Positions 44,197 to 54,678 of a DNA stretch of 64,000 bases are shown here, one piece after another; the first letter of the stretch is position 1; each line of letters opens with the position of its first letter. The DNA is from Sepioteuthis lessoniana. Its lineage: Eukaryota; Mollusca; Cephalopoda; Myopsida; Loliginidae. The notes below the pieces were generated by a model. That model worked only from the letters and a program-made list of their open reading frames with translations. It was not told the origin of the DNA and searched no databases. The stretch is taken from NCBI GenBank assembly GCA_963585895.1, contig CAUZXS010005788.1, forward strand, positions 129,001 through 193,000, read 5' to 3'. Position numbers and translations under genes: made by a program.

Positions 44197-44328
44197 GGGG
44201 CACCTCGGGTGGTGTAATGGTTAGCATGTTAGTCTAGCAAACCTACACGAGTGAGTTCGATTCTCATTGGGTGCCCCATTCATGCGGCCTTGTACATCTA
44301 AGCAATAAAGCTTAGTAAATTAAATAAA
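44197..44328 (+). mobile_element. SINE-G copy
   Basis: 132 bp: CACCTCGGGTGGTGTAATGG head, box B GAGTTCGATTCTCA, GGGTGCCCCATTCATGCGG, end AAGCTTAGTAAATTAAATAA. AGATGTTGG at 44188-44196 and 44329-44337 is the target duplication. A real tRNA gene was considered, but the attached body and duplication say SINE. Confidence 0.85.
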
Positions 44329-44333
44329 AGATG

Positions 44334-44886
44334 TTGGTTGGTTTGTTGGGTTTTATGGCATATCAACCTTTGTAGGTTATTTACCGCCAAATCCATTTTT
44401 ATGTAAATTATCTGTTCTATTTAAAACAATTCAGTTTAGCATAAGTACAAAGTTTAATTGTCAAAAACATTTCTATTTCAAACTGTTCAAGCAGTTATAT
44501 GAAACAATTCAGTTAAGTGTAAATACAGTTTTAATGTCGAAAAACAGTTCTATTTGAAATAATTCAGTTAAGCATGAGCACGCAGTTTAAATATAAGTAC
44601 GCTTTAAGTGTCAAAAACATTTCTATTTCAAGCTATTCAGTTTACTCAAATGCTGTTAGTTCTATTTAACCCATATCAGGGCCCTATCAGGAGCTGCCAC
44701 TCCGGGCCAGAGTGGACCTGGGAGCAATGGCAATGAAGGGGTACTCCGAATTCTCCAAAGCTCCAGCACTGCTGGAACCTCATCATCAGATTGTTTAGAG
44801 TTATATCCAGGACACTCGTTAGGGGGGGGTCTTACTCCTCTGCAGAGGTGCAGTCAGTGTATTCTACAGCCCTAGCCGACTGAGCA
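44334..44886 (-). mobile_element. SINE-C copy
   Basis: Complete order with well-kept hairpins: CCACTCCGGGCCAGAGTGG, CCAGCACTGCTGG, CCTCTGCAGAGG. The first stem is CAGTCGG against CTGACTG, with one G-T pair. Confidence 0.92.
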
Positions 44887-45457
44887 AAAACAGTAAAAAT
44901 CCAATAACAGCTATTTAACCAGCCAAGTATTTTCATCAGATGGTTTGGTTTGATTGTGGCATCAAAGCATCGTTATCACTCACCCCGAGCTGTACCTTTG
45001 TTGGTTTTCCATCACATCGTGGAAATACTAGATCAAGATGCTACCACTTCCTATAATTGTTTATTCTATTCATTTATTGTAGTTCCAGTAACGAAGGGTT
45101 AATTCAACGATGTAAAGTCTGAATTAACTGACAAAATGAGAAGCGATTACACTGAACGTGAAGGTGAATCGAATTTCCGCGAAATGCACGTGTGAAGTCT
45201 GTGTAAATAATGAATCGTTAATACTGTGATATTAATTTGGATTGTATGACGGCATGATAACGTCATTTAGTAACCCACGAAATTAACCAAGTTAACCAAC
45301 GAAATTCACTGTGTTGCAGGAAATTCCCAATTTCAGTCGATTTACAATCTTGATGTAAGATCAACACTGTGTTTGATACACGTGACCAACTTTATGGAAA
45401 TAGTTCGGCTTTGCATTTTGATATGATGTGGTTATTCTAACCACACATCGGGGTTGC
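44887..45457. other. Unassigned, possibly single-copy DNA
   Basis: No recognised element or frame. Confidence 0.4.
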
Positions 45458-45469
45458 TTGCTCAGTCGG

Positions 45470-45695
45470 TTTGGTTTCTTTGTTTAATGGCATATCAACT
45501 CTTTTTAGGTTATTTAATGCCAAAGCCATTCTCCTAGAAGAACAGTAGTGGTGCTATTTAACCCATAGCTGGGAGGATAAGGGGATTCATACATTTCCAA
45601 GGAAAGTGAACGTAATAGCGCGACTGAAGTACGAACTCGCGTACTACGATTCCGCAGTCTACAGCTTTAACCATTACACCACCAGGACACCCCCT
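45470..45695 (-). mobile_element. SINE-B copy
   Basis: 226 bp between TTGCTCAGTCGG at 45458-45469 and 45696-45707, a perfect 12 bp duplication of the SINE-C 5' end. Confidence 0.95.
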
Positions 45696-45727
45696 TTGCT
45701 CAGTCGGCTGGGGCTGTAGAATAAATC

Positions 45728-46224
45728 TGTTGTATACTTCTCATAGACCCAACCAAGAAGATAATCAAAGATAATGAACGAACTTCAATGAACGTCGGAA
45801 AAACACTTCTTTATAAAAATATATCTCTCTCATTTTATTCTCGAAAGGGGCACACAGTTTGTTTTAAGTTTGAGAGATAGATGGAGAGACATATACTCAG
45901 AGAGGGGACTTCTTCTTGCTCCATATCTTCTTCCTGGAGTCAGGGGGTGCCAAGGCTTGTACCCATTTACAAGCTGTATCGTCAGTGACGTCAGAGATGC
46001 CTCTGATCGACTGCGTATCCCTGGCACGACTACCGATTCTGACTGGACTGACTGTCTAAATCTAACTGCGTGGTTATCATATCACGTGGTCTCCTTCCGG
46101 TTACACACCTGCTCGACCGGCCTACCCCAACGCACTGCCATCCCCTTATCACTAATCACAACGTGACAGCTTGTCAAAAGACACGGGGTCACCAGGAACG
46201 AACCCAAAATCCATGTCAACAATT
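45728..46224. mobile_element. LTR-like repeat, family D, inside a SINE-C
   Basis: Begins TGTTGTATAC and ends TGTCAACA, inverted TGTTG/CAACA termini as in LTRs. Internally shares CATTTTATTCTCGAAAGGGG with the copy at 11317. No clear target duplication is seen, so the LTR reading is tentative. It is younger than the SINE-C it splits. Confidence 0.45.
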
Positions 46225-46950
46225 ATTATATTACACACCGACTGCTTCTCTGCAGAGGGGTAAGACACCAACCCCATAAGTACAAAGTTTAGTTCTATTT
46301 GACTCATATAAAGGAACCTATCAAGTGCTACCACTCTGGGCCAGAGTGGACCTGGCAGCGATGCCAATGAAGGGGTACTTCACATTCCCCAAACTGCCCG
46401 CATTACTGGAACCTCACCATCAGATTGTTTAGTGTCATATCAGGACACTCCTTAGTGGGGGTCTTACCCCTTTGATTTATGCTGAACAGAATTGTTTGAA
46501 ATAGAACTGTTTGATCATTCAACTGTGTGTAAGCAAAATGATTGATGATTAATTGAATTGTTAGCGATACATAGCAATACTTGGACCAATTTAACTTTGT
46601 TGACATGCTAAACTGAATTGTTTGAATTAGAACTGTTTGATCATTTAACTGTGTGTAAACAAATGACTGATATTTAATTGAATTTTTTATGTTAAATAAC
46701 AATACTTGAAAACCTTTAACTGTGTGCAAACAAAGGATTATTAGTAAATAGAATTATTCGTATTATATTGAAAGAAGCGAAACCATTGACTGTGTGCAAA
46801 AAAAAAAAAAAAGAAGGAATTCAGGCTCGTTTAAAAATGTTATCTACAAAATGTGTTTAGAAATCATATATTTAATATGTATGCATAAAAAGGATTTGGC
46901 ATTAAATAACCTATGATGGTTGATATGCCGTAAAACCAAACCAAACCAAA

Positions 46951-47118
46951 CTCAGTTGTTTGAAATAGATCTGATTTTAAATTTAATTGTGTAATTAAAA
47001 AAAACTTTACAAGTGCTAGACATAATTGTTTCAAATAGGACTGTTTATATGTTTAAAAATGGATTTGGCATTAAATAGCCTACAAAGGTTGATACGCCAT
47101 AAAACCAAACCAAACCAA
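46951..47118 (+). mobile_element. Extra SINE-C body and tail unit
   Basis: AGTTGTTTGAAATAGATCTG to GGATTTGGCATTAAATAGCC and (CCAAA)n: a second tail in tandem with the preceding copy. Confidence 0.75.
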
Positions 47119-47689
47119 ACTGATATGAACTCGCCAAGAATCACGCCACAGCTGACACTTTACGGGACATTTGGAGGGTTGGGGGCAAAGCTGGCTTGAT
47201 GGCAGCGTAAAACGTAGTAAAAATGGCGTCGCAAGGAAAATTGTCAAATTCTTGACGTAATTTGCCCCTTCGGCTGATTGAGGCCTGAGATCACCGGGAT
47301 AGCAGCGAGTAATTTTACTCAATAAATCACTCTGCAGCCTACCTCACATGTTCGCATCGCAATACATTGTACGCCTATGATCACCGCTACAGAAGCATTG
47401 ATCACAGACGCTATTCATTTCTTTCTTATGATGGATGTTCGAGTCAAACACTGAATAGAAACGCCGTGAAAGCGAAGGCGAAAAGGTGTTTGGGAAACGA
47501 GTGCTATTTATTTCTTTGTCGATGTATTTCTGTGATCTTCAATTCGAAGAATAAAACGAAAGAAAAAGACAGAAAAAAAAAGAAGAGAAAAAAATCAAGA
47601 GTTTACGAGATTGTAGCCTTTTCCCCCCTGTTGATCTTTAAAACAGAAATAGTATACTTAACTCCACCATTCATTGGCTTTGTATTCAC
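47119..47689. other. Unassigned DNA
   Basis: GC-richer at 47130-47400, including AAAAATGGCGTCGCAAGG near 47218. A 189-codon frame from 47367 runs into the microsatellite and is not credible. Confidence 0.35.
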
Positions 47690-47743
47690 AGGTCAAGTTC
47701 ATATCTATCTATCTATCTATCTATCTATTTTATTCTGTTCATT

Positions 47744-47775
<32 letters not shown>

Positions 47776-47936
47776 ATCCTGTTCATGCAAATTTCACTCA
47801 GCACATATCTATCTATTTATTTATCTATCTATCTATCTATCAATCTATCTCTCTATCTATCTATCTATCTATCTATTTATTGTCCATTTCTTTCTATCTT
47901 TCTTTCTTTCTTTCTTTTTTAGCCTGTTCATGTTAG

Positions 47937-47987
<51 letters not shown>

Positions 47988-48038
47988 TGATATCTTTCTT
48001 TCTTTCATTCTTTCTTTCTTAGCCTGTTCATGTAAGTT

Positions 48039-48087
<49 letters not shown>

Positions 48088-48102
48088 TTTATTCTGTCCA
48101 TT

Positions 48103-48142
<40 letters not shown>

Positions 48143-48172
48143 AACCTGTTCATGCAAATTTCACTCAGTACA

Positions 48173-48215
<43 letters not shown>

Positions 48216-48230
48216 TTTATTCTGTCCATT

Positions 48231-48286
<56 letters not shown>

Positions 48287-48307
48287 AGCCTGTTCATGTA
48301 AGTTTCG

Positions 48308-48355
<48 letters not shown>

Positions 48356-48522
48356 CTTTTATTCTGTCCATTTCTTTCTTTCTTTCTTTCTTTCTTTCTT
48401 AGCTTGTTCATGTAAGTTTCTATCTATCTATCTATCTATCTATCTTATTCATTCATTTATTCATTCTTTCTTTCTTTCTTTTTTTCTTTCTTAATCTGTT
48501 CATATAAATTTCACTCTATACA

Positions 48523-48569
<47 letters not shown>

Positions 48570-48586
48570 TTATCTATCTTGATATG
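47690..48586. repeat. Higher-order array of (TATC)n and (TTTC)n
   Basis: Seven or eight units of roughly 90-140 bp. Each has TATC repeats, a linker with TTATTCTGTCCATTTC, TTTC repeats, and AGCCTGTTCATGTAAGTTTC. The linkers show that the whole unit was duplicated, not just the tetranucleotides. Confidence 0.92.
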
Positions 48587-49015
48587 TTTCAATATATTCA
48601 TCATATATTTTCTTTTATTCGTGTTGATTTATATAAAAATATAAATCATATTTACGTTAGGCGTCTGTCTCACTGGTTGCTCCGTCCCCCTTGTATAAAA
48701 AGAGTAGTGACCGGTCTATTGCTTTCTGTTTTAGGCAACCTAAACGGCAAAAGCCGACAAAATTAAGCTACACTAAAACTTTGCTTTTGCAGATAGACAA
48801 CTTTACTTTGTTTTATTGGTCTAACAATCAGTTAATTCCGAAATTTGATTCATTTACAAAAGTTTAATTTTGATAATATTTTTAATATTCCATTAGGTTT
48901 TCTTACTTTAATTAAACTGTTATATGTCCATAATACTTTTATTACATACATCTGGACGTTTTCAAGTATTCCTATCAAATACTAATAATTCATACTCGAT
49001 TATATGCGGCATTTT
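48587..49015. other. Unassigned DNA
   Basis: Only the loose GTTTTCAAGTATTCCTATC motif at 48959 recurs elsewhere. Confidence 0.4.
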
Positions 49016-49270
49016 CCGGTTCATTGTCCTAGTGGGTAGATTGTTCGCCAGGAGACCGGAGTTCAATCCATGGTCGGGTCATACCAAAGACTTTAAAAAT
49101 AGTACTTGATACCTCCTTGCTTAACACTCAGCATTATAAAGTACGTATCAAGGGTAAAGTGGAGAAATCTTTGGAGTAAGAGTGGCGCACTCCCTTACAC
49201 CTTGGTGTAGTAGCTATTAAAAAAGGAGCCTTCGGGTCGCCCCCGACAACCGTCTCCAACTTTACTTTTT
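49016..49270 (+). mobile_element. SINE-L copy
   Basis: Full order, short gap in the head (GTTCGCCAGGAGACC), hairpin TACACCTTGGTGTAG intact. Confidence 0.9.
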
Positions 49271-49303
49271 TGTATGTGAAATTGAACGTTCAAAGACAGT
49301 TAT

Positions 49304-49803
49304 TGCTTAGTCGGCTGGGGCTGCAGAATACACCGACTGCTTTTCTACGGAAGGTTAAGACCCCCCCATCAACGAGTGTCCTGGATATGATACTAAACAA
49401 TCCGATGGTGAGGTTCCAATAATGCTGGAGCTTTGGGGAATGTGGAGTACCTCTTCATTGCCATCGCTCTCAGGTCCACTCTGCCTCGAAGTAGTAGCAC
49501 CTGATAGGGTTCTGTATATGGGTCAAATAGAACTAAACTGCGAACTTATGCTAAACTGAATGGCTTGAAATGGAACTGCTTTGATATTTAAACAGCGTAC
49601 TTATGCTAAATTGAATTGTTTGAAATAGAATTTTATGTTAAACTGAGTTCTCAGAAATAGGACTGTTTTTGACATTGAAACTGTACTTCCGCTAAACTGA
49701 ATTGTTTGAAATAGAACTGTTTATTTCTACAAAAATTGATTTAGCTTTAAATATCTTGCAAATGTTGATACGCCATAAAATTAAAAACAAACAAACAAAC
49801 GAC
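49304..49803 (+). mobile_element. SINE-C reference copy with target duplication
   Basis: 500 bp bounded by CAAAGACAGTTAT at 49291-49303 and 49804-49816, perfect over 13 bp. This fixes the family ends: 5' TGCTTAGTCGGCTGGGG and 3' (AAAC)n after the tail hairpin. Inside are the head hairpins, four body repeats and the TTAGCTTTAAATATC tail. Confidence 0.92.
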
Positions 49804-49816
49804 CAAAGACAGTTAT

Positions 49817-50339
49817 GTTTTAAATAAGGTATTCCTATCTAATGATATCATCTGTTTATAGCTATAAGGTTTCAAGTATTCCTATCTAATGCAAATAATT
49901 TCTAAGCAGTTATATGGTTTCAAATAACTAATAATAATAATTCTTAAGAAATAATTATCATTCCAAGTAACTAAATAAAAATAATTTGCATCCATTTGAT
50001 CTAAATATAGGCTGTTCACCAAAAAAACAGTTTTAAAATAACTTTTTAAAAGACTATTTAAGATATTTATCCATACTGTTTAAAGTTTTATATAGAAAAA
50101 TTTGAGGTTTCTAACTAAGAGTAACAGCACCAGGTGTTTAATTGTCTATCAGGTGGTCAGGGTGTTAAAAACTGTTGGCTGGTAATGACTTTGTTTTAAG
50201 CAAAACGAATTTCGTTGCTGTCATGATCTATCTATCAATCTATCTACTTACACTGAAAATCACCGCCGACAAGACTACCAATCTCCGATTGATACTATAA
50301 TTGACAGAAAGGGATGTTTACGTAAAGTGAAAAGATTGG
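49817..50339. other. Unassigned AT-rich DNA
   Basis: Recurrent motif GGTTTCAAGTATTCCTATC and CAAATAACTAATAATAATA at 49868-49935, as in SINE-C bodies; possibly eroded body repeats. Confidence 0.4.
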
Positions 50340-50612
50340 AGCGTATTCGTACGAGTTAACAACGCAGCTTACAAGGAGGGCAGGTCAGGAGTTCGAAATT
50401 CCACTTGAGTATGCTTGGAAACCAGAATTGTAGTAATTTACTAAGCTTTTTGCTTAGATGTAGCACAAGGCCATATGAATGGGGCACCCAATGAGACTCG
50501 AACTCACCCGTGTAGGTTTGCTAGTCTAGCTTGCTAACCATTACGCTACCCGAGGTGCCCAGGAAACCAGAATTGTACCACATCTAAGCAAAGCTTAGTA
50601 AATAATTATATT
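50340..50612 (+). mobile_element. SINE-G relative split by SINE-G
   Basis: Head with AGTTAACAACGCAGCTTAC and box B GGAGTTCGAAATTCC; after the guest, tail TACCACATCTAAGCAAAGC and TTAGTAAATAATTA. The tail is that of SINE-G although the head differs. Confidence 0.65.
50433..50561 (-). mobile_element. SINE-G copy, nested
   Basis: 129 bp, box B ACTCGAACTCACC on the + strand. GGAAACCAGAATTGTA at 50417-50432 and 50562-50577 is a perfect 16 bp duplication. Confidence 0.95.
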
Positions 50613-51036
50613 CTCACTGGATGCTTCTCACTGCTGTGGTCCTGTAGCAGACTAAGCCAAGACTGGTAAATCTCAAATAGACACTGCCAAGTCTGCTGGG
50701 GCTATAGAAACACTGACTGCATCTTTACAGAAGAGACCCCTCTCCAACGAGATCACTGGATAGGACATTAAGCCCTATAGTAGCGAGGCTACAGCCTTAA
50801 AGATTTAGCGAATGTGAAGCACACCATGATTGCCATTTCTCCCGCGTTTACTTGTAAGCGGAGTGGTAGCACTTGATTGGGCCCTATCTATGGGTCGAAT
50901 AGAACAAACTATGCTCCCAAACAAATGACTGATGTTAAATTGTGACTGTTATATTGCAATACTTGAAACCATTCAACTGTGTGGAAAAATATCTCAGGCT
51001 TATTTAAGAATGTTATCTCCAAGATGTGTTTTCAAA

Positions 51037-51068
<32 letters not shown>

Positions 51069-51071
<3 letters not shown>

Positions 51072-51558
51072 TGGCGACTCTAGCCTATTTTTGCTACTCG
51101 TGCCCCCCCTGTCAACTTCAGTTCCCAACCCGTGGTCCGGGGACCCAAAGTAAGTCATCATAGTTGCTATTGCGTGATTCTCCATTGTATAGCACAGATT
51201 GACTAACGTACCTTGCATGGTTGGTTTTTTCGTAAACAATCAAGATACTATATAATTTGTAGTCTTGTTAATACAGTAGATAAGATAATTTATTTTCCTT
51301 TCAAGAGTATAGAAGAAAAGAGAAGATGTTCATTACTATGACGAGAAAAATATGTTTATTAGAATAAAGAAATTGATGACAAAGATTATTTGTTGAAAAT
51401 GTATTCAAAAAAACAAATTTTAGTTACAGAATGTAATATATGCAACATTCATTAAAGAAATAGAGATCTGTTAGGGAAAAAACGAATTAAAACACGCCGT
51501 TTAACCAACATTTACAATAGCGATGATGATGACGTCGGCGACGGCTATAATCTGCTAT

Positions 51559-51590
<32 letters not shown>

Positions 51591-52033
51591 CGGTCCCTCT
51601 CCCTCTTCCCAAGGCAGCTGTCAGCAGTCACATTGTGCTAATATTTTTGAGCACGGTGTTTTGAGTTGCTCTTGCGATTGGCTACAGCCAAAAGCGGATT
51701 TCTCTAACATTACTGTTATTATAAGGGTCTTGAGCTCGGCACGATTTACGCGTGTTCAACACTATAGCCGATTTTATGGGATGTTCAATGGATCTAACGG
51801 TGGCCGGACAAAGACCATCCGTTCAAAACAGCATCGTTGTATTATTCCCAGATATATTTATGAACTTTTGACTACTTAGTTATCGAAACTTGAATAGATA
51901 CGTAATTTAATTGAGATCAGACTAAGTATGTTTGCTTGAAATTAATGGATGATTTTTCATCCATTTTGAATAACATTGACCAAGTTATTGGTCGTGCCGG
52001 GCACGAGTAGCACTAGTCCCATCTCCGCCCCTG
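51069..52033. mobile_element. DNA transposon with 38 bp inverted ends
   Basis: 965 bp. The left end CAGTGGCGACTC...GCTACTCGTGCCC is mirrored by GGGCACGAGTAGC...TCCGCCCCTG. Flanked on both sides by TA repeats, consistent with TA target choice but not proving it. A 118-codon frame at 51523-51879 contains a CTCTCT run and matches no transposase I know, so the element is likely non-autonomous. Superfamily undetermined. Confidence 0.75.

Positions 52034-52036
<3 letters not shown>

Positions 52037-52098
<62 letters not shown>
52037..52098. repeat. (TA)n microsatellite
   Basis: About 62 bp of pure TA, the right half of a tract split by the transposon at 51069. Confidence 0.95.
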
Positions 52099-52099
<1 letters not shown>

Positions 52100-52102
<3 letters not shown>

Positions 52103-52384
52103 AAAACAGGGTTTAGCATTAACGTTCCTAAAATGGTTGATATGCCATAACACCCAACCAAACCAATTTAAATTTAAGATATACCATAAAGCCCAAACAA
52201 ACCAAATCATATTTATTAAATATATATGTAAAAACAGGATTCGACATTAAATAACCTACAATGGTTGATATGCCATAACACCCAACCAAATCAAATAATA
52301 TAAATTTAAGATATTTGTAAAAACAGGATTTGACATTAAATAACCTTCAATGGTTGATATACGATAAAGCCAATCAAAACCCTT
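52100..52384 (+). repeat. Tandem SINE-C tails
   Basis: GTAAAAACAGGRTTYGRCATT and GGTTGATATGCCATAACACC recur at about 52100, 52228 and 52316, the same tail multiplication as at 211-440. Confidence 0.8.
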
Positions 52385-52442
52385 CATTGAGAGCGTAAGT
52401 GCACAATTTTCTGCAACGAGTCAATTAAAAACTTAACCATGC

Positions 52443-52668
52443 AGGGCATTCCCATGGTATAGTATCATTGTAGTAAATGAGATCGAACCCCATTCGCGCT
52501 CTTGCATTCACTTTTGAATTAAAAGTCTTATGAAAGGTATCAGCCCTCTCATCTCCTCGGCCATGGGTTAAATAGTACCACTACTATTCTTCAACAAGGA
52601 TGCCTTCAGGAATAAGTAACCCATTAAATTGATATACTATTAAAAAAGAAGACAATCAAAACCAATTT
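52443..52668 (+). mobile_element. SINE-B copy, old
   Basis: GAGATCGAACCCCATTCGCG, TTATGAAAGGTATCAGCC, CCATGGGTTAAATAGTACC, tail with GATATACTATTAAA. Confidence 0.7.
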
Positions 52669-52972
52669 GTAACTCATTCAATAGTGTTTGTATGAGACTC
52701 TCCGTGAGGGTTAATACCTTCAATAATTTTTTTTTATATCAACGCTTGAAAGCATTTAACGGCACACAAACAAATGATTAATAATTAGAATTATTGATAT
52801 CAGATAGCAATACTTGAAACTATTCAACTATATGAAAGCAAATAAGGTCTAATGCATTTAAAAATTAAGTTACCAACAAACTATTGACTCACAGTATTTA
52901 ACATGGCGTTACGGTCGAGTAGAAAGAAAACTCTGAATTTCAACTTGTTAAACTCTGCTTATGAATTAACTT

Positions 52973-53301
<329 letters not shown>

Positions 53302-53365
<64 letters not shown>

Positions 53366-53600
53366 CCATAATACTATATATGTGTGTGTGTGTGTGTGTG
53401 TTAAATTCTTAATATGTGTGTGCGTGTGTGTGTTTGTGTTAAATTCTTAATATGTGTGTGTGTGTGTGTTAAATTCTTAATATGTGTGTGTGTATTAAAT
53501 TCTTAATATGTGTGTGTGTGTGTGTGTGTTAAATTCTAAATATGTGTGTGTGTTAAATTCTTAATATGTGCGTGTGTGTGTGTGTGTGTGTTAACTTCTT
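53302..53600. repeat. (TA)n then TTAAATTCTTAATATGTG-(TG)n minisatellite
   Basis: TTAAATTCTTAATATGTGTG occurs about six times at 24-38 bp spacing between 53400 and 53600, separated by TG runs of differing length. Confidence 0.9.
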
Positions 53601-53678
53601 AATAAACAATTATAGCTGTAAGTATCTATTCTTAATACAAATAATTTACAGTTATATGGTATCAAATACGAATACTTT

Positions 53679-54120
53679 TTAAACAGATCTATTTGACCCC
53701 CATAGATGAGACCATAACAGGAACTATCACTCCGATGATTGATAAATTTGATTGATTGAATTTAACGGCATGTCAGCTCATGTGGGTTTCTTTAATGCCT
53801 CGACGTTAGGGAATCGTATTCATTGTATATTCATTCTTTTTCTGTATTTGTTTCTAAAAAGTTTTTTACACACAGTTTTGTCGTTTTCCTCAAATAATTT
53901 TGTCAAATAATTTTTAAACAGATCTATTTGACCCGTAGATGAGGCCTTAACAGGAACTTCCACTCCAGGTCAGGGCGGGTACTTCTAAATCTCCAGATCT
54001 CCAAAACTGGAGCCTCCCTGTCAGATGCAATGCAATATCATTCCTTGGACATCTCCTTCTAGTGGGTGTCTTGATCCTCAGCAGAGGAGTACAGTCAACA
54101 TATTTTAAGCCCCACTAATG
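53679..54120 (-). mobile_element. SINE-C copy with partial head duplication
   Basis: GATCTATTTGACCC...ACAGGAACT occurs at 53686 and 53921. Decayed tail at 53755-53800, head to 54120 with CTCCAGATCTCCAAAACTGG and GGGTGTCTTGATCC. Confidence 0.65.
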
Positions 54121-54163
54121 GGGTGGGGTCTACCATTACAAGTAAAAATAAACTTGGCAATGA

Positions 54164-54395
54164 AGCTTGTTAGTTTTTTTGTTTTTTTAAATGGCATATC
54201 AACCGTTGTAGGTTATTCAATGCTAAAACTATCGATATTGAAGGACAGTAGTGGGATCAGGAAATTCATACCTTTCCCTAGGGAAATTAGTCCGAAAGTG
54301 AACGCAGCAGCGTTACTTGGGTTCGAACTCGCTTACGACGATATCGAAGTCCTGCTCGCTAGCAACTACGCCAAGTGGGCTTCCCATGGCTATGA
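54164..54395 (-). mobile_element. SINE-B copy, diverged
   Basis: AATGGCATATCAACCGTTG tail, CCTTTCCCTAGGG centre, GGGTTCGAACTCGC box B. A frame of 102 codons across it is chance. Confidence 0.75.
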
Positions 54396-54540
54396 TGCGT
54401 TACACCACACTCTTCAGATCTCATGAGCGTGAACATCACTATCATCAATCGTTTCGTGCCATACCCAGGACATCCTGAAGTGGGGGGCAGGATCCTAGAC
54501 TAAATTTTAACACTACAATGATACTCAATCGGAGATGTAA

Positions 54541-54678
54541 TGGTTGGCTTGGCTTGGTTTGGTTTGGTTTGGTTTGTTAATTTAATGACATATCAACCTT
54601 TGTGGGTTATTTAATGACAAAGCTATACTATAAGAAGAACAGCAGTGATGCTATTTAACCCATAGCTGGGAGGTTATG
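54541..54678 (-). mobile_element. SINE-B copy, 5'-truncated
   Basis: Tail with (GGTTT)n, GACATATCAACCTTTGTGGG, and centre to CCCATAGCTGGGAGG. Confidence 0.8.

Larger units (their letters stand above)
45458..46950 (+). mobile_element. SINE-C copy, multiply interrupted
   Basis: The 5' end TTGCTCAGTCGGCTGGGG (45696-45722) resumes at 46230 with CACCGACTGCTTCTCTGC. Family D lies between and a SINE-B sits before. From 46269 to 46481 the head is inverted, then the body and tail continue on the + strand to about 46950 (GGATTTGGCATTAAATAACC). Confidence 0.75.
50686..52200 (+). mobile_element. SINE-C copy split by a DNA transposon
   Basis: Decayed head from GTCTGCTGGGGCTATAG, body to 51035, (AT)n, then after the transposon the remaining (AT)n and tail GGTTTAGCATTAACG...TTGATATGCCATAAC. 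Confidence 0.75.

Noticed and set aside
44199-44270. Possible tRNA gene
   Set aside because: The tRNA-like sequence is the head of SINE-G with body, tail and target duplication; other tRNA-like boxes in the window are SINE heads as well.
47367-47936. 189-codon open frame
   Set aside because: Most of it is LSIYLSIY from (TATC)n and Phe/Leu runs from (TTTC)n; no start context or splice signals.
51523-51879. Transposase in the DNA transposon
   Set aside because: The 118-codon frame includes a CTCTCT run and shows no catalytic motif I recognise.
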